DNA from: JBAQMG01 sp049302575
GTDB taxonomy: Bacteria > Bacillota > Desulfitobacteriia > Desulfitobacteriales > Desulfitobacteriaceae
Direction of reading: 5' to 3'
Length of the DNA: 46,736 nt
Assembly: GCA_049302575.1 (NCBI GenBank)
Contig: JBAQMG010000061.1
Location: 1-46,736, forward strand
This document shows positions 24,534-31,974 of this stretch, piece after piece (the stretch's first letter is position 1; every line of letters starts with the position of its first letter). The translations under genes were made by a program, and so were the position numbers. The notes beneath the pieces were generated by a model. The model was not told where the DNA came from. It saw nothing but the letters and a program-made list of their open reading frames with translations, and did no database searches.

Positions 24534-25408
24534 TCACTGAGAAAATGCGGGTTACCGCTAAGGAGTTGCTGGAAAATGGGAACGTGGCAACCGTGATTGG
24601 TTGGGAGAAAGGTACTTTCTGGTACAACTCCACCCCCGTGTTTATCAGCAAACCAGAACAGGTAGACCGTTTAGTATTTGACGAGTTTTGTGCCAACAAC
24701 TTAGCAAAGTATTTAATGGATTACAACCATACCGAAGGCAAAGTGGCTATCTTTGTCAAAGGCTGTGATGCCCTGGCAGTTAACCGTTTGCTACAAGATC
24801 AGCAGATTAAGCGGGAAAATATTTTCCTGATCGGCCTTCCCTGTCCAGGTATGAAAGAACTTCCGAAGTCAGCCGCGCCGCAGGATCCTAAGGAGCTTCC
24901 GGCGCTGAAGAAGTGCCGGGAATGCACTAAACCTAACCCGATAGTATATGACGTTCTCCTGGGTGACCTAGTGCCGGAAAAAGAAAATCCCGCAAGGTTT
25001 TCTGCGGTAGAGGTTCTGGAAGCTAAAAGCGTTGATGAGAAGTATGAGTACTGGGAAAAGATGCATTCCCAGTGTATCCGTTGCTATGCCTGTCGCAACG
25101 TGTGTCCCGCCTGCAACTGCAGGGAGTGTTGTTTTGATGCCAACGGTCTCAACTGGCTAGGCAAGCAAAATAACATCCCGGAGAACCAGATGTTCGCCAT
25201 GACCCGGGGTATGCACGTTGCCGGACGCTGTATTGAGTGCGGCGAGTGTGAACGGGTCTGTCCCATGGGTCTGCCCATTATGGAAGTCAACCGCAAACTG
25301 ATCAAGGACATCAATGAACTCTTCGGTCCTTACGAAGCGGGTCTAAAACTGGAGGACAGTCCTCCTCTCAGCCGGTATGAATTACATGATCCAGAGAAAT
25401 TTATGTAA
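24530..25408 (+). CDS. FlxC-like ferredoxin-type subunit of the Flx module
   Basis: 292 residues. The N-terminal 170 residues resemble the FrhB/CoF420-hydrogenase-beta-like fold (AIFVKGCDALAVNRLLQD, LPCPGM, then KKCRECTKPNP). Two cluster motifs follow, CIRCYACRNVCPACNC at about 182-197 and CIECGECERVCPMGLP at about 242. In Desulfovibrio the Flx module has two such iron-sulfur proteins (FlxB, FlxC) that bridge the NADH-oxidising FlxA to FlxD. Which of the two this is rests on order only, so no symbol is given. The start is GTG/ATG-overlap with flxD, and AAAGGAGGTG lies after its stop for the next gene. Confidence 0.8.
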   Translation: MITEKMRVTAKELLENGNVATVIGWEKGTFWYNSTPVFISKPEQVDRLVFDEFCANNLAKYLMDYNHTEGKVAIFVKGCDALAVNRLLQDQQIKRENIFLIGLPCPGMKELPKSAAPQDPKELPALKKCRECTKPNPIVYDVLLGDLVPEKENPARFSAVEVLEAKSVDEKYEYWEKMHSQCIRCYACRNVCPACNCRECCFDANGLNWLGKQNNIPENQMFAMTRGMHVAGRCIECGECERVCPMGLPIMEVNRKLIKDINELFGPYEAGLKLEDSPPLSRYELHDPEKFM

Positions 25409-25423
25409 AGGAGGTGTAGAGAG

Positions 25424-26425
25424 TTGAAAACGATTGCCAAGACAAAGATTAGCGCACTCCTTGATGAGCTTGCCAAAAAGTTTAATGTACTAGTACCTGT
25501 TGCAGGTGACGGAGCCAGCAAATTTGCTCCCTACACCCCAGGTACCCAGCCCAGTTTCGACGGACGTACGTTGCTCCCCCCGAAAGACGTTTTCTTTCCC
25601 CAAACAGAGAAAATGTACAAGTTCACTACCGATGGAATGGGAGGTAGTGTGGAGAGCATCGTCAACAAAGTGCAAGCCCAGATCCTGTTCGGTATTCGTC
25701 CTTGTGACGCCAAGAGTATCCATTGCCTGGACCATGTATTTTTGAGTAAAGGATTTGTTGATGAGTTCTATCAAGTGAAAAGGGATAACTCCTTAATTAT
25801 CGCTATGGGCTGTAACGGCCCGGCCGAGCCTACCTGTTTCTGCAGTTCTATGCAGGTAAATCCCCAAGAAGCTGATAATGCCGATGTTAACTTGTATGAC
25901 TTGGGCAGCGAATATGGAGCAGAAGCAAAGTCGCAAGCTGGTGAAGCTTTACTGAATGAATTTGCTTCCTTATTCAGCGAGTCCAACGCACCAAAACCTG
26001 TAGTAGCCGATTTCCCCTTAAGCGTTGATGTCGATGGAGTTCCAGAAAAACTGGCCAAGATGTTTGAAAGCCCGATCTGGGAAGAATTGGCTCGTAAGTG
26101 CTTGGGTTGCGGTGCTTGTACTTATCTTTGCCCCACCTGTCACTGCTTTGATATCTCCGCACGGGTAGCTGGCACCCAGGGCTTCCGCTTTCGTTGCTGG
26201 GACTCCTGCATGTTTTCCGAATATACCCGGATGGCTGGCGGACACAACCCGCGTCCTAGTAAAAAGGAACGGGTGCGCAACCGCTTTTTGCACAAGCTTC
26301 AGTACTTCCCTGAGCGCTACGGTGACCTTTTGTGCACTGGCTGTGGCCGTTGCTTGGCCAAGTGCCCCGTTAATATGGATATTACAAACGTTATCAAACA
26401 GGTGAAGGAGGTGGAGTTGGCATGA
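25424..26425 (+). CDS. FlxB-like / AsrA-type iron-sulfur subunit
   Basis: 333 residues similar to anaerobic sulfite reductase subunit A and to FlxB: FGIRPCDAKSIHCLDHVFL at about 88-106, CFCSSMQ, then ferredoxin motifs CLGCGACTYLCPTCHCFD at about 226-243 and CTGCGRCLAKCPVNMDI at about 304-320. It would carry electrons between FlxA and FlxC/FlxD. The start codon is TTG 25424, behind AAAGGAGGTG. It overlaps flxA by four bases. An anaerobic sulfite reductase role is unlikely because no AsrC (siroheme) gene follows and the HdrCBA-FlxD context is complete. Confidence 0.83.
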   Translation: MKTIAKTKISALLDELAKKFNVLVPVAGDGASKFAPYTPGTQPSFDGRTLLPPKDVFFPQTEKMYKFTTDGMGGSVESIVNKVQAQILFGIRPCDAKSIHCLDHVFLSKGFVDEFYQVKRDNSLIIAMGCNGPAEPTCFCSSMQVNPQEADNADVNLYDLGSEYGAEAKSQAGEALLNEFASLFSESNAPKPVVADFPLSVDVDGVPEKLAKMFESPIWEELARKCLGCGACTYLCPTCHCFDISARVAGTQGFRFRCWDSCMFSEYTRMAGGHNPRPSKKERVRNRFLHKLQYFPERYGDLLCTGCGRCLAKCPVNMDITNVIKQVKEVELA

Positions 26426-27270
26426 GTCAAGTTGAACGGGCGGAAAATCCTGTCTCCCCTTTGGTACCTGTCGTGGGAAAAATTATTAAAATCGTGAACG
26501 AGACTTCGGATGTCAAGACCTTTCATGTCAGCACCCTAGATGGGCAAAAACCCTTCACTCCTGTTCCAGGTCAATTGGGGATGGTGTCGATCCTTAATGT
26601 TGGAGAGGGTATGTTCTCGGTTACGACCCAAGGACCTAACCACCTGGAATTTTCCATCAAAAAAACCGGCGTTTTAACCGACGCCTTGCATGAGGCGGAA
26701 GTTGGCCAAATAGTTACAGTACGGGGACCCTATGGCAACGGTTTCCCCATTGAATTCTGCCAAGGTAAGGATATTCTTTTTATCGGTGGTGGGATCGGTC
26801 TAGCTCCCGTGCGTTCCCTCATTACCTATGCCATCCAAAACAGGGATCAGTTCGGCAAACTCCAGGTCATTTACGGCTCCCGCTCTCCAGGTGACTTAGT
26901 ATTCAAAGAGGACTTGTTTGAAAACTGGACCAAGGTTCCAGATATGCGTCTTGACCTGACTGTTGACCGCGGAGATGATGAGTGGAAAGGCAACGTTGGT
27001 TTCGTGCCCGCCTTTATCGAGCAACTGGCTCCTTCTCCCGAAGGAGACAAGGTTTGTGTCCTCTGTGGCCCGCCGATTATGATCAAATTCTGTTTGCAGA
27101 GTCTGGCTAAGTTAGGCTTCAAGGACGAAAATATTATCACAACGTTGGAGATGCGGATGAAGTGTGGAGTCGGTAAATGTGGCCGCTGCAACATTGGCAG
27201 TTGTTTCGTTTGCCTAGATGGTCCAGTGTTCACGCTGGCTCAGATGAAAGAGCTGCCACCAGAGTATTAG
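26422..27270 (+). CDS. flxA: FlxA-like FAD/NAD(H)-binding oxidoreductase subunit
   Basis: 282 residues of the ferredoxin-NADP reductase superfamily, similar to AsrB/PyrK. The FAD region (RGPYGNGFP at about 94-102) is followed by the NAD-binding ILFIGGGIGLAPVRSLI at about 113-129 and CVLCGPPIM at about 213. A 2Fe-2S motif near the C-terminus, MKCGVGKCGRCNIGSCFVC, lies at about 247-265. FlxA oxidises NADH and feeds the Hdr part, or the reverse, making NADH. It is the last gene of the complex, with its start inside the previous gene. Predicted cytoplasmic. Confidence 0.9.
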   Translation: MSQVERAENPVSPLVPVVGKIIKIVNETSDVKTFHVSTLDGQKPFTPVPGQLGMVSILNVGEGMFSVTTQGPNHLEFSIKKTGVLTDALHEAEVGQIVTVRGPYGNGFPIEFCQGKDILFIGGGIGLAPVRSLITYAIQNRDQFGKLQVIYGSRSPGDLVFKEDLFENWTKVPDMRLDLTVDRGDDEWKGNVGFVPAFIEQLAPSPEGDKVCVLCGPPIMIKFCLQSLAKLGFKDENIITTLEMRMKCGVGKCGRCNIGSCFVCLDGPVFTLAQMKELPPEY

Positions 27271-27430
27271 TCGTAATTCGAGCGCGAGCTACTAGCTAGT
27301 ACAGAGGTGAGCAACTGGTTTCTTGGCAGGATAACAGGTGAAAGCGGATATAATAAAAGCTAGAGGAAAACGATAACAAATAAACGTGTTGAACTATTAT
27401 TATTATTGATCGGACGTGGAGGAAACAAAT

Positions 27431-27910
27431 ATGTTGGATGCAGGGTTGATGACAAACGAAGTGAGATGCGTTTTTAATCGAGTCCTAACCGTGAATGTCC
27501 GCACAACTGATGGGAAAACGGTTTCGGTAGACGGGGTTTTTATGGATAGTTATCATGAATTATATCTAAATATCATCGTTAGCATGGATGATTTTACTAT
27601 AGTAGCAGCTAATAGTGAATGCAGACGTATACCGTTACCGGATTGCCATCATGTGCAGGAACAGGTCAAATACTTAGTAGGTCTCAAAATGGCCAAAGGG
27701 ATAAGACGAAAAATTCAGAATACTATTGGTTCCGATTATGGTTGCACTCACATGGTCGAATTGGCGATGGAATGCGTTAGAACCTTGGTTGCTGCCAAAT
27801 ATAGTCTGATGCGTGGAGAAATGTCTAATGCAGAGGTAATGGCTAAAGTAGAGGCTTCATCCTTTTTCAAGGGGTCTTGCTACCATTTTAGAACGAAAAA
27901 GGAAATTTAG
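27431..27910 (+). CDS. DUF2889 domain protein
   Basis: About 159 residues matching DUF2889. It has an N-terminal beta-rich part (VNVRTTDGKTVSVDGVFMDSYHEL, quoted only as VDGVFMDSYHEL), IRRKIQNTIGSDYGCTHMVE around residues 98-117 with the conserved G-C-x-H, and a helical C-terminus ending in GSCYHF. The family has no known biochemistry; Cys-x-His and nearby acidic residues hint at metal or substrate binding. ATG 27431 is preceded by GGAGG; the frame is open from 27416. It lies between flxA and the amidohydrolase and likely belongs to the same catabolic cluster. In family members elsewhere a link with aromatic or alicyclic degradation is possible but I cannot confirm it. Confidence 0.72.
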   Translation: MLDAGLMTNEVRCVFNRVLTVNVRTTDGKTVSVDGVFMDSYHELYLNIIVSMDDFTIVAANSECRRIPLPDCHHVQEQVKYLVGLKMAKGIRRKIQNTIGSDYGCTHMVELAMECVRTLVAAKYSLMRGEMSNAEVMAKVEASSFFKGSCYHFRTKKEI

Positions 27911-27916
27911 CTCTAG

Positions 27917-27928
27917 TGAACTCGTTCA
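27917..27928. promoter_or_regulatory. candidate dyad TGAAC-TC-GTTCA (copy 2)
   Basis: Perfect five-base arms around TC, 92 bases before the amidohydrolase start codon. The shared 16-base context (AGTGAACTCGTT, then G or C, AAC) with 20430-20445 suggests one regulator or one dispersed element rather than chance. Confidence 0.35.
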
Positions 27929-28019
27929 ACTAAAGATCAATTTAACTTGAAGATCAGATTGCCTACTTCAGATAATTGCTGTACTGCTATTTAAATAAAG
28001 TTATGGGAGTTGTAAGTTT

Positions 28020-29795
28020 TTGAAAGTTGATCAAAAACGCGCAGAACTTATGGATGTGGCAATGGGTTTGCAACCTGCCGATTATTATATAGAAGGAGCA
28101 AGGTTGCTAAATGTTTTTTCAGGTGAGTTGATCGAAAATATTGGCATAGCAGTCAAGGGTTCGTATATCGCCTATGTGGGCTCTTGTCAGAATATGATTG
28201 GTTCAGAGACAAAGATCATCTCAGCAAAGGGAAAGACTGCCGTCCCAGGCTATATTGACCCTCATGCTCATGCGGATATGTACACCAATCCGATAGCCTT
28301 TGCCGAGAGTGTTATCGCGCTTGGAACAACTACAGTATTGACGGCGACTCTGGATTGGGCAACAGCATTTGGTATTGAAGGTATCCACGACTATTTGGAA
28401 TTAACTGAAGAATTGCCGGTTAAGTTTTACATTGGGCTGCCAACTGAGGCTTTTGATACATATATGTCTGGATCTGATCCTTATTTGGTAGCTCCAGAGC
28501 ATTACAAAAAATTCTTGACCAATAAAAGAGTAATTTCCCTAGCAGAGAATCAAAACTGGGGTTTGATTATCAATAAGCAACTGTTGGAACACATAGAAAC
28601 AATGCGCCAAGGTCATAAACGGATTGATGGGCATACTAACGGGGCTAAAGACCATGAATTGAACGCTCTGGCTGCTATGGGTGTCTCTTCCTGCCACGAA
28701 GCTTTAAATACTGAGCAAGTACTGAAGAGATTACGTCTGGGTTTATCGGTGATGTTGAGACATGGCAGCATTAGAAGGGATTTGCCCCAACTTCTTCCTG
28801 AATTATTGAAATATCCATATCTTAATTGGTCGAAGGTAATGTTAACGCCAGATTTTATGAACCCGAATGACATCATCGACAAGGGTTATATGGATTATCT
28901 AATTCAAGAAGCGCTTAAGTGCGGCTGCCCAGCGGTAAAGGCGTATCAGATGAGTACGCTACATGCGGCTATCTATCTGGGATTAGAAGAGGAAATTGGT
29001 TCCATAGCCCCAGGGAAAATAGCCGATATCTTGCTGTTGAAGGATCTGGAAAACCCCAGACCAGAGTGGGTTATGACCAATGGAATTCCGGTGGCAGACA
29101 AAGGTGAAATTTTGGAACCATTAAGGCCGATGACCATGAGGGGTGGTAACGGCTTAGGACTTAAACGAGGTTTCTTTCCCGATTTACCGTTTGATAAAAA
29201 TTCATTCAGGATCAGCAAACCTGAAACTGGTTTCCAAGAAGAAGACAGTCAGTTAAAGGTGCCAGTGTTGCGAATAAAAACAAATACCATTACTGATGTC
29301 GTCTGGACCAAGGTTCCAATTGAAAAAGATGAACTAGTTTTACCTCCGAAGGGACAATTTCAGAAGCTGAGTATTATTTCCGTTAACAGGAATAGTTTGA
29401 TTACGTCCTTTTTAACGGGCACTGGCTTGATTAACGGAGCCATTGCCGCCACGATTGGCATCGGTCGTAATCTGTTAACCATCTTGGGCACGTGTGAGGA
29501 AGATATGGCTAGGGCAGGCAATCGCCTTTACGAAATTGGCGGAGGTATCGTTGTTCTGGCTGGGGGACAGGTAAGGGCTGAGTGCGCACTGGCGATCGGT
29601 GGAATAGCCTCCTACCGTTCCGTAAGAGAATTGGCTGGGGAGTTCAGTTTAATTAATAAAGCCTGTCGTGATTTAGGCTGCAGCTTGGAAGAACCAATCC
29701 TTACCCTGCATTTTCTGACATCAGAATTACCCTTTGTAAGGTCGACATCTTTCGGATTAATGGATATCAAACGAAAAAAAGTTATTTTCCCGTGA
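28020..29795 (+). CDS. adenine deaminase-like amidohydrolase with altered motifs
   Basis: 591 residues, the full length of adenine deaminase (Ade). Metal-site parts are kept: PGYIDPHAHAD (HxH) at about 76-86, LAENQN (Glu) at about 174, IDGHTNG at about 201 and SCHEAL at about 224. The usual DPHEIANV is replaced by LDWATAFG at about 117, TDDxHPDDL is shifted to TPDFMNPNDI at about 281, and the C-terminal HDSHN of Ade is replaced by IGIGRN at about 479. It therefore probably hydrolyses something other than adenine. TTG 28020 follows GGGAG by ten bases. The cluster around it (OYE, SDR, crotonase) suggests a ring-opening or amide hydrolysis step. Family call firm; function open. Confidence 0.75.
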   Translation: MKVDQKRAELMDVAMGLQPADYYIEGARLLNVFSGELIENIGIAVKGSYIAYVGSCQNMIGSETKIISAKGKTAVPGYIDPHAHADMYTNPIAFAESVIALGTTTVLTATLDWATAFGIEGIHDYLELTEELPVKFYIGLPTEAFDTYMSGSDPYLVAPEHYKKFLTNKRVISLAENQNWGLIINKQLLEHIETMRQGHKRIDGHTNGAKDHELNALAAMGVSSCHEALNTEQVLKRLRLGLSVMLRHGSIRRDLPQLLPELLKYPYLNWSKVMLTPDFMNPNDIIDKGYMDYLIQEALKCGCPAVKAYQMSTLHAAIYLGLEEEIGSIAPGKIADILLLKDLENPRPEWVMTNGIPVADKGEILEPLRPMTMRGGNGLGLKRGFFPDLPFDKNSFRISKPETGFQEEDSQLKVPVLRIKTNTITDVVWTKVPIEKDELVLPPKGQFQKLSIISVNRNSLITSFLTGTGLINGAIAATIGIGRNLLTILGTCEEDMARAGNRLYEIGGGIVVLAGGQVRAECALAIGGIASYRSVRELAGEFSLINKACRDLGCSLEEPILTLHFLTSELPFVRSTSFGLMDIKRKKVIFP

Positions 29796-29845
29796 GTCAT
29801 TCAATAATATATTATCGTAGATAGAAAACAGAAAACAGAAAACTA

Positions 29846-29874
29846 TTGACACATTTCATTATAAATGATACCAT
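29846..29874 (+). promoter_or_regulatory. promoter of the structured RNA at 29881
   Basis: TTGACA (29846-29851), a 17-base spacer and TACCAT (29869-29874). The start of transcription would be near 29881, just before the run of hairpins. Confidence 0.6.
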
Positions 29875-29880
29875 GACACC

Positions 29881-30082
29881 GTTCTTGAATTATTTAATTA
29901 GGTGACATAAGCAGTCTCCCACTTCTATAAGTGGGAGCTGAATAATTCAGTGGGGGAGGTTAGAGACCCCAACTGGATCGTCGAGCGAAGCGAGTTCGCT
30001 GTCTGTAAACCTGCGTTAAATTAAGACACGGTAATCCAAAATTGCCTTTGTAGGTGGTTTTAGAAAGCGGTGTCTTTTTTTT
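29881..30082 (+). ncRNA. candidate structured non-coding RNA with terminator
   Basis: A dense series of perfect stems follows the promoter. CTCCCACTT / AAGTGGGAG (29916-29937) has a CTAT loop, and CTGAA / TTCAG lies at 29938-29950. CAGTGGGG pairs with CCCCAACTG (bulged A) at about 29948-29975, and AGCGAA / TTCGCT at about 29984-30000. It ends in AAGACAC / GTGTCTT (30023-30029, 30070-30076) and a T run to 30082, an intrinsic terminator. No open frame is present. The echA gene starts 117 bases on. It could be a riboswitch, a stand-alone RNA, or the end of a lost IS605/IscB-type element (omega-RNA); I cannot decide without a covariance search. Confidence 0.55.
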
Positions 30083-30198
30083 AGAAAGATAGGGTGGATT
30101 ATTATATTTTCGTTGTCTGAAATGCGCTAAGCGTGTAAATCCAAAGTTTTGAGAGGAATTTATAGTCAATTAATACATAGGAAATGGAGTGGTTACGG

Positions 30199-30981
30199 AT
30201 GAATTTTGAATATCTCCTTGTTGACTTCAATGATGGCATTGCAACGATAACGATCAATCGCCCCGAACGACTTAATCCTTTAAGTGCCGAAGTTTATTAT
30301 GAACTAAAAATGGGCTTGGGCATGTTGTCCTATGATCAAGCAGTGAAGGCAGTGATTATCACTGGGGCTGGCAATAAAGCCTTTGTTGCTGGAGCAGACA
30401 TTGTCGCTATCAGCACAATGAGTTCTAACGAGGCATTCCGATTTGCGTCTTCTGCCAAAGAAGCTATCTGGCAGATCGAGGCAATGGCTAAGCCGGTTAT
30501 CGCCGCTGTTAACGGACTGGCGCTGGGGGGCGGTTGTGAATTAGCCTTGGCTTGTGACTTTCGCGTGGCCTCGCGTACCGCTAAATTTGGTTTGCCGGAA
30601 ATCAATTTGGGCATTATTCCGGGAGGTGGTGGTACTCAACGACTGACCAGATTAGTAGGAATGAGCAAAGCTAAGGAACTGGTGATGCTAGGTGAGACTA
30701 TTTCAGCCGAACAAGCATTGCAGATAGGTCTGGTTTATCAAGTGGTCGAAGCGGAACAATTAATGTCGGCGGCAGTACAATTAGCGCAAAAATTAGCGCT
30801 GAAGGCTCCGATCGCTTTAGCTATGGCTAAACGATCCATTCAGCGGGCGCTTGGCTCAGATACCGATGACGGGCTGGAATTTGAGATTAATTGCTTTGCG
30901 CATTGCTTTTCAACTCAGGATCAAAAGGAGGGGATGAAAGCCTTCTTAGAAAAGAGATTACCGAAATATACTGGCTCTTAG
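30199..30981 (+). CDS. enoyl-CoA hydratase/isomerase family protein
   Basis: About 260 residues of the crotonase family. AFVAGADI at about 63-70 and NGLALGGGCELALACDFR at about 103-120 form the oxyanion hole and carry one catalytic Glu. PEINLGIIPGGGGTQRLTRLVG (quoted in part as PEINLGIIPGGGG) at about 133 carries the second catalytic Glu. Both Glu present means true hydratase chemistry on a CoA ester is likely. GGAGTGG stands six bases before ATG 30199; the frame also runs back to 30184. It would hydrate the enoyl product of a prior step in this cluster. The next SDR is 90 bases on. Confidence 0.9.
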   Translation: MNFEYLLVDFNDGIATITINRPERLNPLSAEVYYELKMGLGMLSYDQAVKAVIITGAGNKAFVAGADIVAISTMSSNEAFRFASSAKEAIWQIEAMAKPVIAAVNGLALGGGCELALACDFRVASRTAKFGLPEINLGIIPGGGGTQRLTRLVGMSKAKELVMLGETISAEQALQIGLVYQVVEAEQLMSAAVQLAQKLALKAPIALAMAKRSIQRALGSDTDDGLEFEINCFAHCFSTQDQKEGMKAFLEKRLPKYTGS

Positions 30982-31071
30982 GCTACGAAACGCTAGAGAA
31001 GTTTTGCAAAATAATAGATAAGATCAATTAAATGAAAAAATGTTTTTTAGAAAGTACAGGTGATGATTACT

Positions 31072-31848
31072 ATGAATTTGAAAGACTTATTTAATCTCTC
31101 TGGGAAAACGGCCGTGGTTACTGGTGGTTCTACTGGACTAGGCAAACAAATGGCCTTTGGCTTAGCTGAGTTTGGCGCCAATTTAGTCCTAGCGGCCCGC
31201 AAGCTGGAACGATGTGAAGAGGCCGCGGCTGAAATCAGGCAGTTATTCGGGGTTGAAGCGATTGCTGTTCAATGTGACGTGGCTAAGGAAAGCGACATTG
31301 TTATGTTAATCAACCGAGCTGTAGAAAGATTCGACCACCTAGATATTTTGGTTAATAATGCAGGAATCACTTGGGGAGCAACAGCAGACGAATATCCGAT
31401 AGATAAATGGAATAAGGTAATTAATGTTAATCTAACTGGATGTTTTATAGCTGCAAAAGAAGCTTATAAGTTCATGAAAAAACAGGGTAGCGGGAAAATC
31501 ATTAATATCGCGTCGATGATGGGTTCGGTCGGGGCCAAGACTAATATCATGGATGCGGTAGCTTATAACGCCAGTAAAGGAGCAGTGCTTAACCTGACTA
31601 GGGATTTAGCGGCAAAGTGGGCTCCTTTTGGAGTTAATGTTAACGCTATTTCGCCTGGTTGGTTTCCGACGCACCTTTCCGAAAAGTCAATCGAGCTGCA
31701 CCGCAATGAATTTATGGACTATATTCCAGCTGGTCGTTTTGGTAGCGATGATGACATTAAAGGAGCAGTCGTCTATCTTGCTTCGAACGCTTCCGCTTAT
31801 GTTCATGGTCAGGAGCTGATCGTGGATGGCGGGTGGACTATCCATTAA
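31072..31848 (+). CDS. SDR family oxidoreductase
   Basis: About 258 residues of the classical short-chain dehydrogenase family, different from the copy at 17711. It has AVVTGGSTGLGKQMA at about 16-30, NNAGITWG at about 93, SMMGSVG, YNASKGA with Tyr-x-x-x-Lys at about 166, and SPGWFPTHL. AGGTGAT lies upstream of ATG 31072; the nearby GTG 31060 and ATG 31063 overlap this ribosome site. It resembles gluconate or 2-deoxygluconate 5-dehydrogenases. With the hydratase before it, it would oxidise a 3-hydroxyacyl-CoA or similar alcohol and yield NADH for the Flx complex. A TCGGTT / AACCGA hairpin follows (31924-31940). Confidence 0.87.
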   Translation: MNLKDLFNLSGKTAVVTGGSTGLGKQMAFGLAEFGANLVLAARKLERCEEAAAEIRQLFGVEAIAVQCDVAKESDIVMLINRAVERFDHLDILVNNAGITWGATADEYPIDKWNKVINVNLTGCFIAAKEAYKFMKKQGSGKIINIASMMGSVGAKTNIMDAVAYNASKGAVLNLTRDLAAKWAPFGVNVNAISPGWFPTHLSEKSIELHRNEFMDYIPAGRFGSDDDIKGAVVYLASNASAYVHGQELIVDGGWTIH

Positions 31849-31974
31849 ATCAAGTTCTACTTCCTGAGGGAGATAAAATTTCGAGAAGAATTTTTATATT
31901 GAGAGTTAGCTGGCGTTCACTTATCGGTTGAATTAACCGACCGAGAACAACGGCTTTGGCCAAAGATTGCTCTG

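Noticed and set aside
24057..27270. Hydrogenase-linked Mvh-Hdr or anaerobic sulfite reductase
   Set aside because: No NiFe subunit or AsrC siroheme protein is present; an NADH-binding FlxA and two Flx ferredoxin subunits fit the Flx-Hdr complex better.
27301..27360. Sigma-54 promoter before the DUF2889 gene (TTGGCA)
   Set aside because: The GC element at the required distance is missing; TATAAT nearby has a 20-base spacer to TTGGCA, so no firm promoter call was made.
29916..29975. CRISPR repeat
   Set aside because: The stems are all different and there is no regularly spaced repeat in this region or elsewhere in the window.
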